A DNA stretch of 64,000 nucleotides from Nocardioides sp. dk884. Its GTDB lineage: Bacteria; Actinomycetota; Actinomycetes; Propionibacteriales; Nocardioidaceae. Position 1 is the stretch's first letter. Each line of letters starts with the position of its first letter. A program made the translations under genes and the position numbers. The stretch is from positions 3,323,501 through 3,387,500 of the forward strand of contig NZ_CP045649.1 of assembly GCF_009557055.1 (NCBI RefSeq), written 5' to 3'. The notes beneath the pieces were generated by a model. It was not told the DNA's origin. It saw only the letters and a program-made list of their open reading frames with translations, and ran no database searches. Shown one piece after another: positions 8,309 to 16,316 of the stretch.

Positions 8309-9712
8309 TCAGCCATAGACGGTCTCCGCGCCGTCGGTGTCCTTGCCGACCTTGCGGGCCAGATAGAGCCCCTCCAGGGCCAGCTCGATCGCGCTCGCGC
8401 GCGCCCCGTCGCTGGTGGCGCCGAGGCGCTCGCAGATCTCGTCGTACAGCTCGGACTCGCCGAGCACCGGCAGGCCGGCGAGGAAGTCGAGGGCGGTCAC
8501 CTGCTCGCCGGTGGTCACCATCGCGCCGGCCTCGATCGCCTCGACGAGCAGCCCGAGGTCGAGCCCGCGCAGGTGCTGGCGCACGGTCTCGGCGGTCGCG
8601 GTGCGCATCAGGTGGGTGAGCACCTCGTCCTCGCGCCCCTCCTCGCCGCTCTCGAACTCGATCTTGCCGCCGAGGACGGCCACGGCCGTCTCGAGGTCGA
8701 CGACCCGGGCGACCGGGTCCTCCTCGCCCTGCGAGGCGGCACGGTGCAGGGCCGAGGCCGCGACGGTCTCCGCGCCGGCGATCGCGAACCGGGCGCTGAC
8801 CCCCGAGCGCTGGTCGACCGAGCTGGACTCGCGCAGGTTGCGGGTGAAGCGGGCCAGGATCTCCACGAGGTAGTCGGGGACCTCCGCGACCAGGTCGGCC
8901 TCCTGGCGCACCACGGCGACCTCGGCGGCCAGCTCGAGGGGGTAGTGGGTGCGGATCTCGGCGCCGAAGCGGTCCTTGAGCGGGGTGATGATGCGCCCGC
9001 GGTTGGTGTAGTCCTCGGGGTTGGCACTGGCCACCACGAGCACGTCCAGGGGCAGGCGCAGCACGTAGCCGCGGATCTGGATGTCGCGCTCCTCCATCAC
9101 GTTGAGCATCGCGACCTGGATCCGCTCGGCGAGGTCGGGCAGCTCGTTGATCGCGACGATGCCGCGGTGGCTGCGCGGGATCAGCCCGAAGTGGATCGTC
9201 TCGGGATCGCCCAGGGTGCGGCCCTCGGCGACCTTCATCGGGTCGACGTCGCCGATCAGGTCGGCCACCGAGGTGTCGGGGGTGGCGAGCTTCTCGGCGT
9301 AGCGCTCGTCGCGGTGGCGCCAGGTGATCGGCAGGTCGTCGCCGAGCTCGGCGGCGCGACGCCGGGAGACGTGGGTGATCGGGTCGAAGGGGTGCTCGGC
9401 GAGCTCGGAGCCGGCGATCACGGGGGTCCACTCGTCGAGGAGCCCGACCATGGTGCGCAGCAGGCGGGTCTTGCCCTGGCCGCGCTCGCCGAGCAGCACG
9501 ACGTCGTGGCCCGCGATCAGCGCGCGCTCGAGCTGAGGGATGACGGTGTCCTCGAAGCCGTGCAGGCCCGGCCACGGGTCCTCGCCGGAGCGCAGGCGGG
9601 CCAGCAGGTTGTCGCGGATCTCGGTGCGCAGCGGCTTGTGCACGTGGCCGGAGGCGCGCAGCTCACCCAGGGTGGCGGCGCCGGGGGCGGGGGCGGAAGT
9701 GGCAGCAGTCAC
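8309..9712 (-). CDS. MoxR-type AAA+ ATPase
   Basis: 467 residues. Walker A GERGQGKT (75-82) is followed by G-I-V-A-I-N-E-L-P-D, where a Walker B acidic pair is reduced to N-E. Further on are ANPEDYTNRGRIITPLKDRF (sensor 1 and arginine finger region) and a helical lid. It belongs with magnesium-chelatase-like and MoxR ATPases and very probably works with the VWA protein encoded next. GTG at 9712 is taken as start because TAGCGT (9725-9720) sits eight bases upstream. An in-frame GTG at 9739 would lie beyond that promoter. The N-E in place of D-E in Walker B is noteworthy, but it is common among this subgroup as far as I recall. Confidence 0.8.
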   Translation of the reverse strand: MTAATSAPAPGAATLGELRASGHVHKPLRTEIRDNLLARLRSGEDPWPGLHGFEDTVIPQLERALIAGHDVVLLGERGQGKTRLLRTMVGLLDEWTPVIAGSELAEHPFDPITHVSRRRAAELGDDLPITWRHRDERYAEKLATPDTSVADLIGDVDPMKVAEGRTLGDPETIHFGLIPRSHRGIVAINELPDLAERIQVAMLNVMEERDIQIRGYVLRLPLDVLVVASANPEDYTNRGRIITPLKDRFGAEIRTHYPLELAAEVAVVRQEADLVAEVPDYLVEILARFTRNLRESSSVDQRSGVSARFAIAGAETVAASALHRAASQGEEDPVARVVDLETAVAVLGGKIEFESGEEGREDEVLTHLMRTATAETVRQHLRGLDLGLLVEAIEAGAMVTTGEQVTALDFLAGLPVLGESELYDEICERLGATSDGARASAIELALEGLYLARKVGKDTDGAETVYG

Positions 9713-9719
9713 GTTCCTC

Positions 9720-9725
9720 ACGCTA
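9720..9725 (-). promoter_or_regulatory. -10 element of the MoxR gene
   Basis: TAGCGT on the minus strand ending eight bases before the GTG at 9712. It supports a leaderless start there rather than at 9739. Confidence 0.55.
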
Positions 9726-9759
9726 CTGCGGCGGACCACACCCCAGGGGTCGCGCCGGT

Positions 9760-9765
9760 TACGGT
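9760..9765 (+). promoter_or_regulatory. -10 element of the YchJ-like gene
   Basis: TACGGT with its last T seven bases before the GTG at 9772. No ribosome-binding site is seen, so a leaderless transcript is likely. Confidence 0.45.
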
Positions 9766-9771
9766 TCCCCG

Positions 9772-10137
9772 GTGCAGCTGCGACGCGAGTGCCCGTGCGG
9801 ATCCGGTGACCCCTACGACGCGTGCTGCGGACGCCTGCACCGCGGGGCCGCCCAGGCGGGCAGCGCCGAGGAGCTGATGCGCTCGCGCTACGCGGCGTAC
9901 GCCGTGGGCGACACGGCGTACGTCTGGCGCACCTGGCACCCCCGCACCCGCCCTACCGACGTGACGCACGACCCGAGCACCCGATGGACCGGGCTGACGG
10001 TCCTCGCCGCGGGTGAGGACTGGGTGGAGTTCGAGGCCCGGTGGGAGAGCCCGGCCGGTCCGGGGCGGATGCACGAGCGCTCCCGCTTCGAGCAGCGGGC
10101 CGGGCGGTGGCTCTACGTCGACGGCGACGTCGACTGA
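9772..10137 (+). CDS. ychJ: YchJ-like protein (UPF0225, SEC-C motif)
   Basis: 121 residues. The N-terminus ECPCGSGDPYDACCG is a SEC-C type zinc-binding motif (C7, C9, C18, C19). It is followed by the YchJ body (A-E-E-L-M-R-S-R-Y-A-A-Y, then the SnoaL-like half ending R-W-L-Y-V-D-G). Full-length E. coli YchJ carries a second SEC-C motif at its C-terminus, which is missing here, as in many actinobacterial homologues. Function unknown; SEC-C motifs usually bind zinc and may contact the protein-export or protein-quality machinery. GTG start next to a leaderless promoter, divergent from MoxR. Confidence 0.8.
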   Translation: MQLRRECPCGSGDPYDACCGRLHRGAAQAGSAEELMRSRYAAYAVGDTAYVWRTWHPRTRPTDVTHDPSTRWTGLTVLAAGEDWVEFEARWESPAGPGRMHERSRFEQRAGRWLYVDGDVD

Positions 10138-10195
10138 CCCGGGAGGGTGCCGCAGGACCCTTGCGGGGACCGCACCTCGCGCCCATGCTCCGAAG

Positions 10196-10759
10196 ATGGA
10201 CCTCGAGGACCTCGCCCACGCGCACCGCGCCGTGGCCGCGCTGGCCAGGGGGCTGGACGCCGCGGACTGGTCGCGGACGACGCCGTGCCCCGACTGGGAC
10301 GTGGCAGCGGTGGTGCGCCACCTCGTCGTCGGTGAGCAGGCGTTCACGACATCGCTGACCGGTGTGCCCTACGACCTGTCCGAGGTCTCCGCGGAGGTCG
10401 ACGACATGCCCGACGCGGTGCTGCCCGACGTGCTGGAGTCGGCCGGCGACACGCTGCGCGAGGCGCTGGCCGTCGCCGGCCCGGGTGAGTACCCCACCGG
10501 CATCGGACCGCTGCCCCTCGGCGCCATCGCCGAGCTGCGCACCATCGAGACGCTCACCCACGGCTGGGACGTCGCCCGCGCCACGGGGCGGTCGCTCGAC
10601 GTGCCCGAGCAGGTGTCCCAACGGGCCCTACAGGCCAGCCGGCGCCTGATGACGCGGCTGCCGGTGGACCGCACGCCGTTCGCGCCGCCCCAGCCGGTCG
10701 ACGACGCCGCACCCGCTGCCGACCGGCTCGCCGCCCTGCTCGGGCGGCGCCCCGGCTGA
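10196..10759 (+). CDS. Mycothiol-dependent maleylpyruvate isomerase-like protein (TIGR03086-type)
   Basis: 187 residues. The opening helix with H-R-A-V-A-A-L-A...W-S-R-T-T-P-C-P-D-W-D-V-A-A-V-V-R-H-L is the N-terminal DinB-like domain of actinobacterial maleylpyruvate isomerase homologues. The later H-G-W-D-V-A-R-A-T-G-R is the second conserved block, giving histidines for a metal site. Such proteins probably use mycothiol; the substrate is unknown. The ATG at 10196 is seven bases after a CATGCT -10-like box (10184-10189). The frame is open further upstream but only over the YchJ gene. Followed by a tandem-repeat intergenic region. Confidence 0.72.
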   Translation: MDLEDLAHAHRAVAALARGLDAADWSRTTPCPDWDVAAVVRHLVVGEQAFTTSLTGVPYDLSEVSAEVDDMPDAVLPDVLESAGDTLREALAVAGPGEYPTGIGPLPLGAIAELRTIETLTHGWDVARATGRSLDVPEQVSQRALQASRRLMTRLPVDRTPFAPPQPVDDAAPAADRLAALLGRRPG

Positions 10760-10786
10760 GAGCTGTGGACGAGCCCGCGATTCGCG

Positions 10787-10848
10787 CGCAGAAGTCTCGA
10801 CTCGACCGTGAAAAGTCTCGACTCGGCCGTCAGAAGTCTCGATTCAAC
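10787..10848. repeat. Three-copy 21-base tandem repeat
   Basis: Three imperfect units repeat with exact 21-base spacing (AGTCTCGA begins at 10793, 10814 and 10835). The shared core is AGAAGTCTCGACTCG; the third copy is degenerate (CGATTCA). The array fills most of the gap between the end of the isomerase-like gene and the convergent thiolase gene. It contains no ORF or strong hairpin. A second intergenic array at 48008 has a similar C-G-A-C-T-C-G core, suggesting a dispersed family. Confidence 0.7.
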
Positions 10849-10867
10849 CCGAACCGCGGGCGGAGCC

Positions 10868-12061
10868 TCAGCGGCTGAGGATCACCGAGGAGCCGTGGCC
10901 GAAGAGGCCCTGGTTGGCGGTGATGCCGACCCGGGCGCCCTCGACCTGGCGGCCCTCCGCCTGGCCGCGCAGCTGCCAGGTGAGCTCGCAGACCTGGGCC
11001 AGCGCCTGGGCGGGGACGGCCTCGCCGAAGCAGGCCAGGCCGCCGGAGGGGTTGACCGGGATCCGGCCGCCGATGGTGGTCTCGCCGGCGCGGAGCAGCT
11101 GCTCGGCCTCGCCGCGCTTGCACAGCCCGAGGTCCTCCATCCAGTCCAGCTCCAGGGCGGTGGACAGGTCGTAGACCTCCGCGAGGTCGACGTCGTCCGG
11201 CCCGAGTCCGGCCTCCTCGTACGCCGCGTGCGCGATCGACTCCTTGAAGGTCCGCTCCCCCGCGCCGGTCGCCGCGCTCGAGTCGGTGGCCAGGTTGGGC
11301 ATGTCCATCACGGTGTTGGGGAAGGTCGGCGTCACCGTCGACACCGCGCGCAGGCGCACCGGGTCGGTGAGCCCGTGGCGCCGCGCGTAGTCGGCGCTGA
11401 CCAGCACCACCGCGGCCGCGCCGTCGGAGGTCGCGCAGATGTCGAGCAGGTGCAGCGGGTCCGAGACCACCGCGCTGGCCAGCACGTCCTCGACGCTGAC
11501 CGCCTTGCGGTAGCGGGCGTTCGGGTTCTCCAGGCCGTGGCGGGCGTTCTTGACCTTCACCTGGGCGAAGTCCGCGGGCGTGGCGCCGTAGAGGTCGATG
11601 CGCCGGCGCGCGTAGAGCGCGAAGTAGGCGGGGTTGGTCATGCCCAGCAGCCGGAAGCGCAGCCAGTCGGGGTCGTCCCAGCGCTCGCCCGCGTTGGGGG
11701 CCAGGAAGCCCTTCGGCGTGGTGTCGGCGCCGACCACCAGCGCCACCTCGCACAGCCCGGCGAGGATGCGGGTGCGGGCGGTGTCGAGGGCCTGGGCGCC
11801 CGTCGCGCACGCGGCGTACGACGTGGCGACGCGGGCGCCGTTCCAGCCGAGCGCCTGGGCGAAGGTCGCGCCGGCGACGTAGCCGGCGTAGCCGTTGCGG
11901 ACGGTCTCGCCGCCCACCACCAGGTCGACGTCGGTCCACGGGACGCCGGCGTCGGCGAGCGCCGCGCGGGCGGCGTGCACTCCGTAGGTCACGAAGTTGC
12001 GGCCCCACTTGCCCCAGGGGTGCATGCCCACCCCGGCGACGACCGCGTTGTCGGTGCTCAC
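10868..12061 (-). CDS. Thiolase-like protein (SCPx/lipid-transfer type acetyl-CoA acetyltransferase)
   Basis: 397 residues of the thiolase fold. AACATGAQALDTARTRI carries the nucleophile-region cysteine. NPSGGLACFGEAVPAQ and HGSSVILSR give the C-terminal catalytic region, in which the usual Cys of classical thiolases is replaced as in the SCPx/Ltp group. In actinobacteria these pair with DUF35 OB-fold proteins and act in side-chain degradation of steroids or other acyl-CoAs, sometimes as retro-aldolases. The partner DUF35 gene is directly upstream with a GTGA overlap at 12058-12061, which fixes the start. The true substrate cannot be read from sequence. Confidence 0.82.
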   Translation of the reverse strand: MSTDNAVVAGVGMHPWGKWGRNFVTYGVHAARAALADAGVPWTDVDLVVGGETVRNGYAGYVAGATFAQALGWNGARVATSYAACATGAQALDTARTRILAGLCEVALVVGADTTPKGFLAPNAGERWDDPDWLRFRLLGMTNPAYFALYARRRIDLYGATPADFAQVKVKNARHGLENPNARYRKAVSVEDVLASAVVSDPLHLLDICATSDGAAAVVLVSADYARRHGLTDPVRLRAVSTVTPTFPNTVMDMPNLATDSSAATGAGERTFKESIAHAAYEEAGLGPDDVDLAEVYDLSTALELDWMEDLGLCKRGEAEQLLRAGETTIGGRIPVNPSGGLACFGEAVPAQALAQVCELTWQLRGQAEGRQVEGARVGITANQGLFGHGSSVILSR

Positions 12062-12522
12062 TGGTCGGCCTCCTCGCCCAGCTCGGTGACCGGCTTCCAG
12101 CGCCACACGGTGCGCTCCCCGGTCTCGTCGGTGTGCAGCGTCTCCACCACCAGCTCGGCCTCGGCGCCCACGCTGAGGTCGTCGACGCCGTAGCCCTCGG
12201 CCACCTGGCCGAGCACGGTGAGCCCCTCCGGGAGCTCCACGGCCGCCAGCGCGAACGGGACGAACGGGTCGCTCGGCGCGATGTACGGCGCCGGCGGCTG
12301 GTACTGGGCGTCGGTGTAGGACCAGATCCGGCCCCGGCGCGACAGCTCGGCGGTCTCGAAGACCTCACCGTCGCAGGCGGGGTTGCGGCAGTAGCCCTCG
12401 TTGCCCGGCACCGGCGGGAAGTAGACGGTGGTGCAGGCGGTGCACCGCGACCCGATGAGCCGCGGCTCGGGGCCGGTGGTGAACCACCCCTCGATGACCG
12501 GCGTGGACGATGACGACGTCAT
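12058..12522 (-). CDS. DUF35 OB-fold protein with zinc ribbon
   Basis: 154 residues. The N-terminal rubredoxin-like zinc ribbon shows CTAC and, 15 residues on, C-R-N-P-A-C. It is followed by the OB fold (RRGRIWSYTDAQYQPP, P-F-V-P-F-A-L-A-A-V-E-L-P-E-G, VLGQVAEG). DUF35 proteins bind acyl-CoA and form obligate complexes with SCPx-type thiolases such as the one encoded next. ATG at 12522 with a GGGG-rich ribosome-binding site; a CATAGT box about 40 bases upstream could be its -10. The open frame beyond the ATG is antisense to cbs and not coding. Confidence 0.85.
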   Translation of the reverse strand: MTSSSSTPVIEGWFTTGPEPRLIGSRCTACTTVYFPPVPGNEGYCRNPACDGEVFETAELSRRGRIWSYTDAQYQPPAPYIAPSDPFVPFALAAVELPEGLTVLGQVAEGYGVDDLSVGAEAELVVETLHTDETGERTVWRWKPVTELGEEADQ

Positions 12523-12638
12523 GGGACCCCTCAGCCTCGACAACTGCAACGGGTGCCGACTATGGCACGCGTCACCGACCGCGCGCGGGCTTCGTCCCAC
12601 CGAGCCGGAGTGGTCCGGGGCGAGGCCCGGCCCGCCGC

Positions 12639-14030
12639 TCAGCCGCGGGCGAGGAAGGTGAGCAGGTCGTGACGGGTGACCACGCCGATCGGCTTGCCGT
12701 CCTCGTGCACCAGCACCGCGTCCGCCTTCTCCAGCAGTCGTACGGCGGCCTCCGCGGGCTCGGTGGAGCCGATGGTCGGCAGCGGGTCGGACATGTGCTC
12801 GTCGACCCGGTCGGTGAGGCGGGCGTGCCCGGCGTACAGCGCGTCGAGCAGGTCGCGCTCGGAGACCGAGCCCGCGACCTCGGCGGCCACGATCGGCGGC
12901 TCGGCGCGCACGACCGGCATCTGCGAGACGCCGTACTCCTGGAGGATCTGCACGGCCTCGGCGATGGTCTCGCCGGGGTGGGTGTGCACGAGGTCGGGCA
13001 GCCGCCCGTCCTTGCCGCGCAGCACCTCGCCGACCGACTGGGCGGCGGCCTTCTGCGAGGTCGGGAAGCCGTACTGCCCGAGCCACTCGTCGTTGAAGAT
13101 CTTGGTGAGGTAGCCGCGCCCGGAGTCGGGCAGCAGCACCACGATCACGGCGTCCTCGCGGCCCTGCTCGGCCAGCTCGTGGGCGAGCTGCGCCGCGGCG
13201 TACGCCGCCATGCCGGAGGAGCCGCCGACCAGCAGCGCCTCCTCGCGGGCCAGCCGGCGGGTGAAGGCGAAGGAGTCGGCGTCGGAGACCTCGATGACCC
13301 GGTCGGCGACCCCGCGGTCGTAGGTGTCGGGCCAGAAGTCCTCGCCCACGCCCTCGACGAGGTAGGGGCGACCCGAGCCGCCGGAGTAGACCGAGCCCTC
13401 CGGGTCGGCGCCGACGACCTGGATGTCGGGGTTCTGCTCCTTGAGGTAGCGCCCGACGCCGCTGATCGTGCCGCCGGTGCCCATGCCGGTCACGAAGTGC
13501 GTGATGCGTCCGTCGGTCTGCTTCCAGATCTCCGGGCCGGTGGTCTCATAGTGCGAGCGCGGGTTGTGCGGGTTGGAGTACTGGTCCGGCTTCCACGCGC
13601 CGGGCTGGGAGGCCAGCCGGTCGGAGACGCTGTAGTAGGAGTCCGGGTGCTCGGGGTCGACGGCCGTCGGGCACACCACGACCTCGGCGCCGTAGGCCTT
13701 GAGCACGTTGCGCTTGTCCTCGCTGACCTTGTCCGGGCACACGAAGATGCAGTGGTAGCCCTTCTCCTGGGCCGCCATCGCCAGCCCGACGCCGGTGTTG
13801 CCCGACGTCGGCTCGACGATGGTGCCGCCGGGCTGCAGCGCCCCGGAGGCCTCCGCCGCCTCGATCATCCGGGTGGCGATGCGGTCCTTCACCGACCCGC
13901 CCGGGTTGAGGTACTCCACCTTGGCCAGCACGATCGGCCCCGGGCGGTCGGCGAGACCGTCCAGCGTCCGGCGCAGGCGCAGCAGCGGAGTGTTGCCAAT
14001 CAGGTCCAGGAGCGAGTCGACGTACTGCAT
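12639..14030 (-). CDS. cbs: Cystathionine beta-synthase
   Basis: 463 residues. A PLP-dependent fold-type II catalytic domain has the Schiff-base lysine K48 in NPGGSVKDR, S-G-N-T-G in the substrate loop and the phosphate-binding GTGGTISG. It is followed by a pair of C-terminal CBS domains (Bateman module; L-P-D-L-V-H-T-H-P-G-E-T-I onward). It condenses serine (or O-acetylserine) with homocysteine in reverse trans-sulfuration; the Bateman module may bind S-adenosylmethionine or nucleotides. Length is normal for actinobacterial Cbs. TAGATT (14042-14037) ends seven bases before the ATG, so the mRNA is probably leaderless. No SAM riboswitch is seen upstream. Confidence 0.92.
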   Translation of the reverse strand: MQYVDSLLDLIGNTPLLRLRRTLDGLADRPGPIVLAKVEYLNPGGSVKDRIATRMIEAAEASGALQPGGTIVEPTSGNTGVGLAMAAQEKGYHCIFVCPDKVSEDKRNVLKAYGAEVVVCPTAVDPEHPDSYYSVSDRLASQPGAWKPDQYSNPHNPRSHYETTGPEIWKQTDGRITHFVTGMGTGGTISGVGRYLKEQNPDIQVVGADPEGSVYSGGSGRPYLVEGVGEDFWPDTYDRGVADRVIEVSDADSFAFTRRLAREEALLVGGSSGMAAYAAAQLAHELAEQGREDAVIVVLLPDSGRGYLTKIFNDEWLGQYGFPTSQKAAAQSVGEVLRGKDGRLPDLVHTHPGETIAEAVQILQEYGVSQMPVVRAEPPIVAAEVAGSVSERDLLDALYAGHARLTDRVDEHMSDPLPTIGSTEPAEAAVRLLEKADAVLVHEDGKPIGVVTRHDLLTFLARG

Positions 14031-14036
14031 TCGGCC

Positions 14037-14042
14037 AATCTA
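14037..14042 (-). promoter_or_regulatory. -10 element of cbs
   Basis: TAGATT on the minus strand ending seven bases before the ATG at 14030; predicts a leaderless cbs transcript. Confidence 0.55.
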
Positions 14043-14098
14043 GGGCGGGGCACCGTCAGATGGGCAAACCCTGCCCGCGACCGGCCGGTAACGCTCCG

Positions 14099-14104
14099 TA
14101 GACT
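14099..14104 (+). promoter_or_regulatory. -10 element of the SGNH esterase gene
   Basis: TAGACT, last T seven bases before the GTG at 14111; supports that GTG as a leaderless start. Confidence 0.5.
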
Positions 14105-14110
14105 CGGCCT

Positions 14111-15175
14111 GTGGGAAAGGCAGCAGCAGCACGCAAGCTGGCTTCCGCTGCGGCCTACGGCGGCGGCGGTCTGACCATGCTCGGGGGCACCCTGTACGGC
14201 GTCCTCACCGCCGAGGCCAAGCTGGCCCGCAAGGCGATCGGCCCGCTCCTCGACGACCCGCCCCCGGACCCCACCGGCTGGTACGGCCGCGACCGGCCCG
14301 GCCCCGCGGTCAAGCTGGTCGTCCTCGGTGACTCCAGCGCCGCCGGGTACGGCGTGGCGCGCGTCGAGGAGACTCCCGGCGCGCTGATGGCCAGCGGCGT
14401 GGCCGAGCACGCGGAGCGACGCGTCTATCTGCGCGACCTCGCGGTCGTCGGCGCCAAGTCCTCCGACCTCGCCGAGCAGGTCGACAAGGCCCTGCCGATC
14501 CAGCCCGACGTCGCAGTGATCCTCATCGGCGGCAACGACGTCACCCACACCGTGATGCCGTCGGCCTCGGTGCGCCACCTCCAGGAGGCGGTACGTCGGC
14601 TGCGCGCAGCCGACGTGGAGGTCGTCGTCGGCACCTGCCCGGACCTGGGCACGATCAAGCCCATCGCTCCCCCGCTCAAGCAGATCGCCCGCGCGTGGTC
14701 GCGGCGCCTGGCCGCCGGCCAGACGATCGCGGCGATCGAGGAGGGCGGGCGCACCGTCTCCATCGGCTCGATCCTCGGCCCGGAGTTCGCGGCCGCGCCG
14801 GCGCTGCTGTTCGGCCCGGACCGCTTCCACCCCTCCGCCCAGGGCTACCGCGCCGCGGCCGGCATCCTGCTGCCCTCGATCCTCGCCGCGGTCGGCGTGA
14901 TCCCCGACGACGAGGAGCGCATCGAGTCGATGCGCGGCGAGGCGATCCTGCCGATCAGCAAGGCGGCGGTCCAGGCGGTCAACAACCCCGGCACCGAGCT
15001 CGACGGCACCGAGGTCGGCGGCCACCGCCTCGGCGTGCGCGGGCTGTGGGTGGAGATGCGCCACCGCGGCCGCCGCCCCCAGACCCGCAGCGAGGGCCCC
15101 GAGCCCACCGGCCCCGAGCAGATCGAGCCCGAGAACGCCCCCGCGGGCGGCGAGCCCACCCCCGCCGGTTCCTAG
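14111..15175 (+). CDS. SGNH/GDSL family hydrolase, membrane-anchored
   Basis: 354 residues. Block I is VVLGDSSAAGYG with nucleophile S75, block III is LIGGNDVTH (140-143), and block V is DRFHPSAQGY with D237 and H240. This completes the catalytic set of an SGNH esterase or lipase. An N-terminal hydrophobic stretch (about 12-32) may be a signal anchor, placing the enzyme outside the membrane. The C-terminal 50 residues are Pro/Glu-rich and disordered. GTG start at 14111 with an upstream leaderless promoter. A strong terminator follows. The ester substrate is unknown. Confidence 0.83.
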   Translation: MGKAAAARKLASAAAYGGGGLTMLGGTLYGVLTAEAKLARKAIGPLLDDPPPDPTGWYGRDRPGPAVKLVVLGDSSAAGYGVARVEETPGALMASGVAEHAERRVYLRDLAVVGAKSSDLAEQVDKALPIQPDVAVILIGGNDVTHTVMPSASVRHLQEAVRRLRAADVEVVVGTCPDLGTIKPIAPPLKQIARAWSRRLAAGQTIAAIEEGGRTVSIGSILGPEFAAAPALLFGPDRFHPSAQGYRAAAGILLPSILAAVGVIPDDEERIESMRGEAILPISKAAVQAVNNPGTELDGTEVGGHRLGVRGLWVEMRHRGRRPQTRSEGPEPTGPEQIEPENAPAGGEPTPAGS

Positions 15176-15188
15176 CCGATCCGCACGC

Positions 15189-15225
15189 ACGAGGGCCCCG
15201 GGAGCGATGCTCCCGGGGCCCTCGT
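15189..15225. terminator. Bidirectional terminator hairpin
   Basis: Perfect 17-base stem with a 3-base loop (GAT), ACGAGGGCC at the outer end, very GC-rich. It lies between the stop of the SGNH gene (15175) and the stop of the convergent BI-1 gene (15249). There is no T-tract, as is common for actinobacterial terminators. Confidence 0.8.
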
Positions 15226-15248
15226 CGTTCGCGCCGAGGCGCGGAGGC

Positions 15249-16094
15249 TCAGTCCTGGTTGAAGATCGCCAGGATGCGCAGCAGGTTGGTGTAGATCCAG
15301 ACCAGGCTCACGGTCATCGCGAACGCCGCGCGCCACGACTCACGCTCGGGCAGGCCGTTGGCGATGCCCTGCTCGACGAAGTCGAAGTCCATGATCAGCA
15401 TGAAGACACCGAGCACCAGGCCGGCGACGGCGAACAGCAGGCCGATGCCACCGAAGCCGTAGATGCCGAAGCTGTTGCCGAACATGCCGAGCACCAGCTC
15501 GAGGACGCTCAGGCCGATCATGCCGAAGACGGCGGCGGTCACGAAGGTGCGGAACTTGTTGCCGACCTTGATGTTGAGGACCTTGTACGCCGCGAGGGTG
15601 CCGGCGAACGCGGCGAAGGTGCCGAGCACGGCCTGGGTGACGATGCCGTCGCCGAACCGGGCGTCGAAGAGCTTGCTGAGGCCGCCGAGGGCGACACCCT
15701 CGAGGGCACAGAACGCCAGCACCAGGGCGGGGCTGATGACGCGCTTGAAGGAGTTGACCATCGACAGCGCGAAGGCGCCGAGGCTGCCGATCGTGACGGC
15801 CGCGACCAGCGGGCCGAGGTCAGCGGTCGAGTCCTCGAGGTCCGGGGTGAGGAACCAGGTGAGCGCGGCGAAGACGATCACCATGCCCAGCGACATGCCG
15901 GTCTTCTGCACCACCGTGTCGATGGTCATCCGGCTCTCGGACGTCGGGGCCGGCGCGTAGCCGAGGCCCTGGGCCTGACCCGGGGTTCCGGTCCCCCACG
16001 TCGAGGGGTCTGCGTAGGTCTGGGTGCCGTAAGCGTTCGCGCCGGGGCGGTTGAACTCCTCCGACCGACGGAACACCGGGTTGTTGCTCTGCAT
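15249..16094 (-). CDS. Bax inhibitor-1/YccA family membrane protein
   Basis: 281 residues from the ATG at 16094. An N-terminal SNPVF-type head (QSNNPVFRR) and a Gly/Thr/Tyr-rich linker precede seven hydrophobic helices typical of the BI-1/TMBIM family, proposed pH-sensitive cation (calcium) leak channels. The ATG at 16094 has an AAGGAG site at good distance and matches the conserved family head. However, an in-frame ATG at 16145 lies seven bases after a TAGGCT box, so a 298-residue leaderless form may also be made. Family members keep paired aspartates in the last helices (here IMDFDF and nearby), consistent with a channel. Confidence 0.82.
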   Translation of the reverse strand: MQSNNPVFRRSEEFNRPGANAYGTQTYADPSTWGTGTPGQAQGLGYAPAPTSESRMTIDTVVQKTGMSLGMVIVFAALTWFLTPDLEDSTADLGPLVAAVTIGSLGAFALSMVNSFKRVISPALVLAFCALEGVALGGLSKLFDARFGDGIVTQAVLGTFAAFAGTLAAYKVLNIKVGNKFRTFVTAAVFGMIGLSVLELVLGMFGNSFGIYGFGGIGLLFAVAGLVLGVFMLIMDFDFVEQGIANGLPERESWRAAFAMTVSLVWIYTNLLRILAIFNQD

Positions 16095-16151
16095 TCGGGG
16101 TCTCTCCTTGGAGGCCTGCGTGATGACCGCCGCCCTGACGGTCATGGGGTC

Positions 16152-16157
16152 AGCCTA
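16152..16157 (-). promoter_or_regulatory. -10 element of the BI-1 gene
   Basis: TAGGCT on the minus strand ending seven bases before an in-frame ATG at 16145 and 58 bases before the ATG at 16094 that has the ribosome-binding site. It leaves two possible translation starts. Confidence 0.5.
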
Positions 16158-16316
16158 GTGACCTCACCGTGTGCAACGCCCGACACGCGCCGCTCGTTCC
16201 CGTTCCCGGCGTCGTTCCGGTGCTCCGCCGCACGCCGATGGCGGCCGGGACGTGCGGATCGCGGGCCCGGGGGTGCGCGTTGGTAATGTCGCGGCGCCCC
16301 CAGACCCAGGAGACCG

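Noticed and set aside
6053-9877. Plus-strand open frame of about 1270 codons
   Set aside because: Antisense to the MoxR-VWA genes, no domain, low-complexity Val/Gly/Arg-rich translation typical of a shadow frame.
10787-10848. Short CRISPR array
   Set aside because: The 21-base units abut with no spacers, are imperfect and no cas genes are present; the same holds for the 22-base array at 48008.
14031-14110. SAM riboswitch or other leader before cbs
   Set aside because: The -10 element is seven bases before the ATG, leaving no leader RNA.
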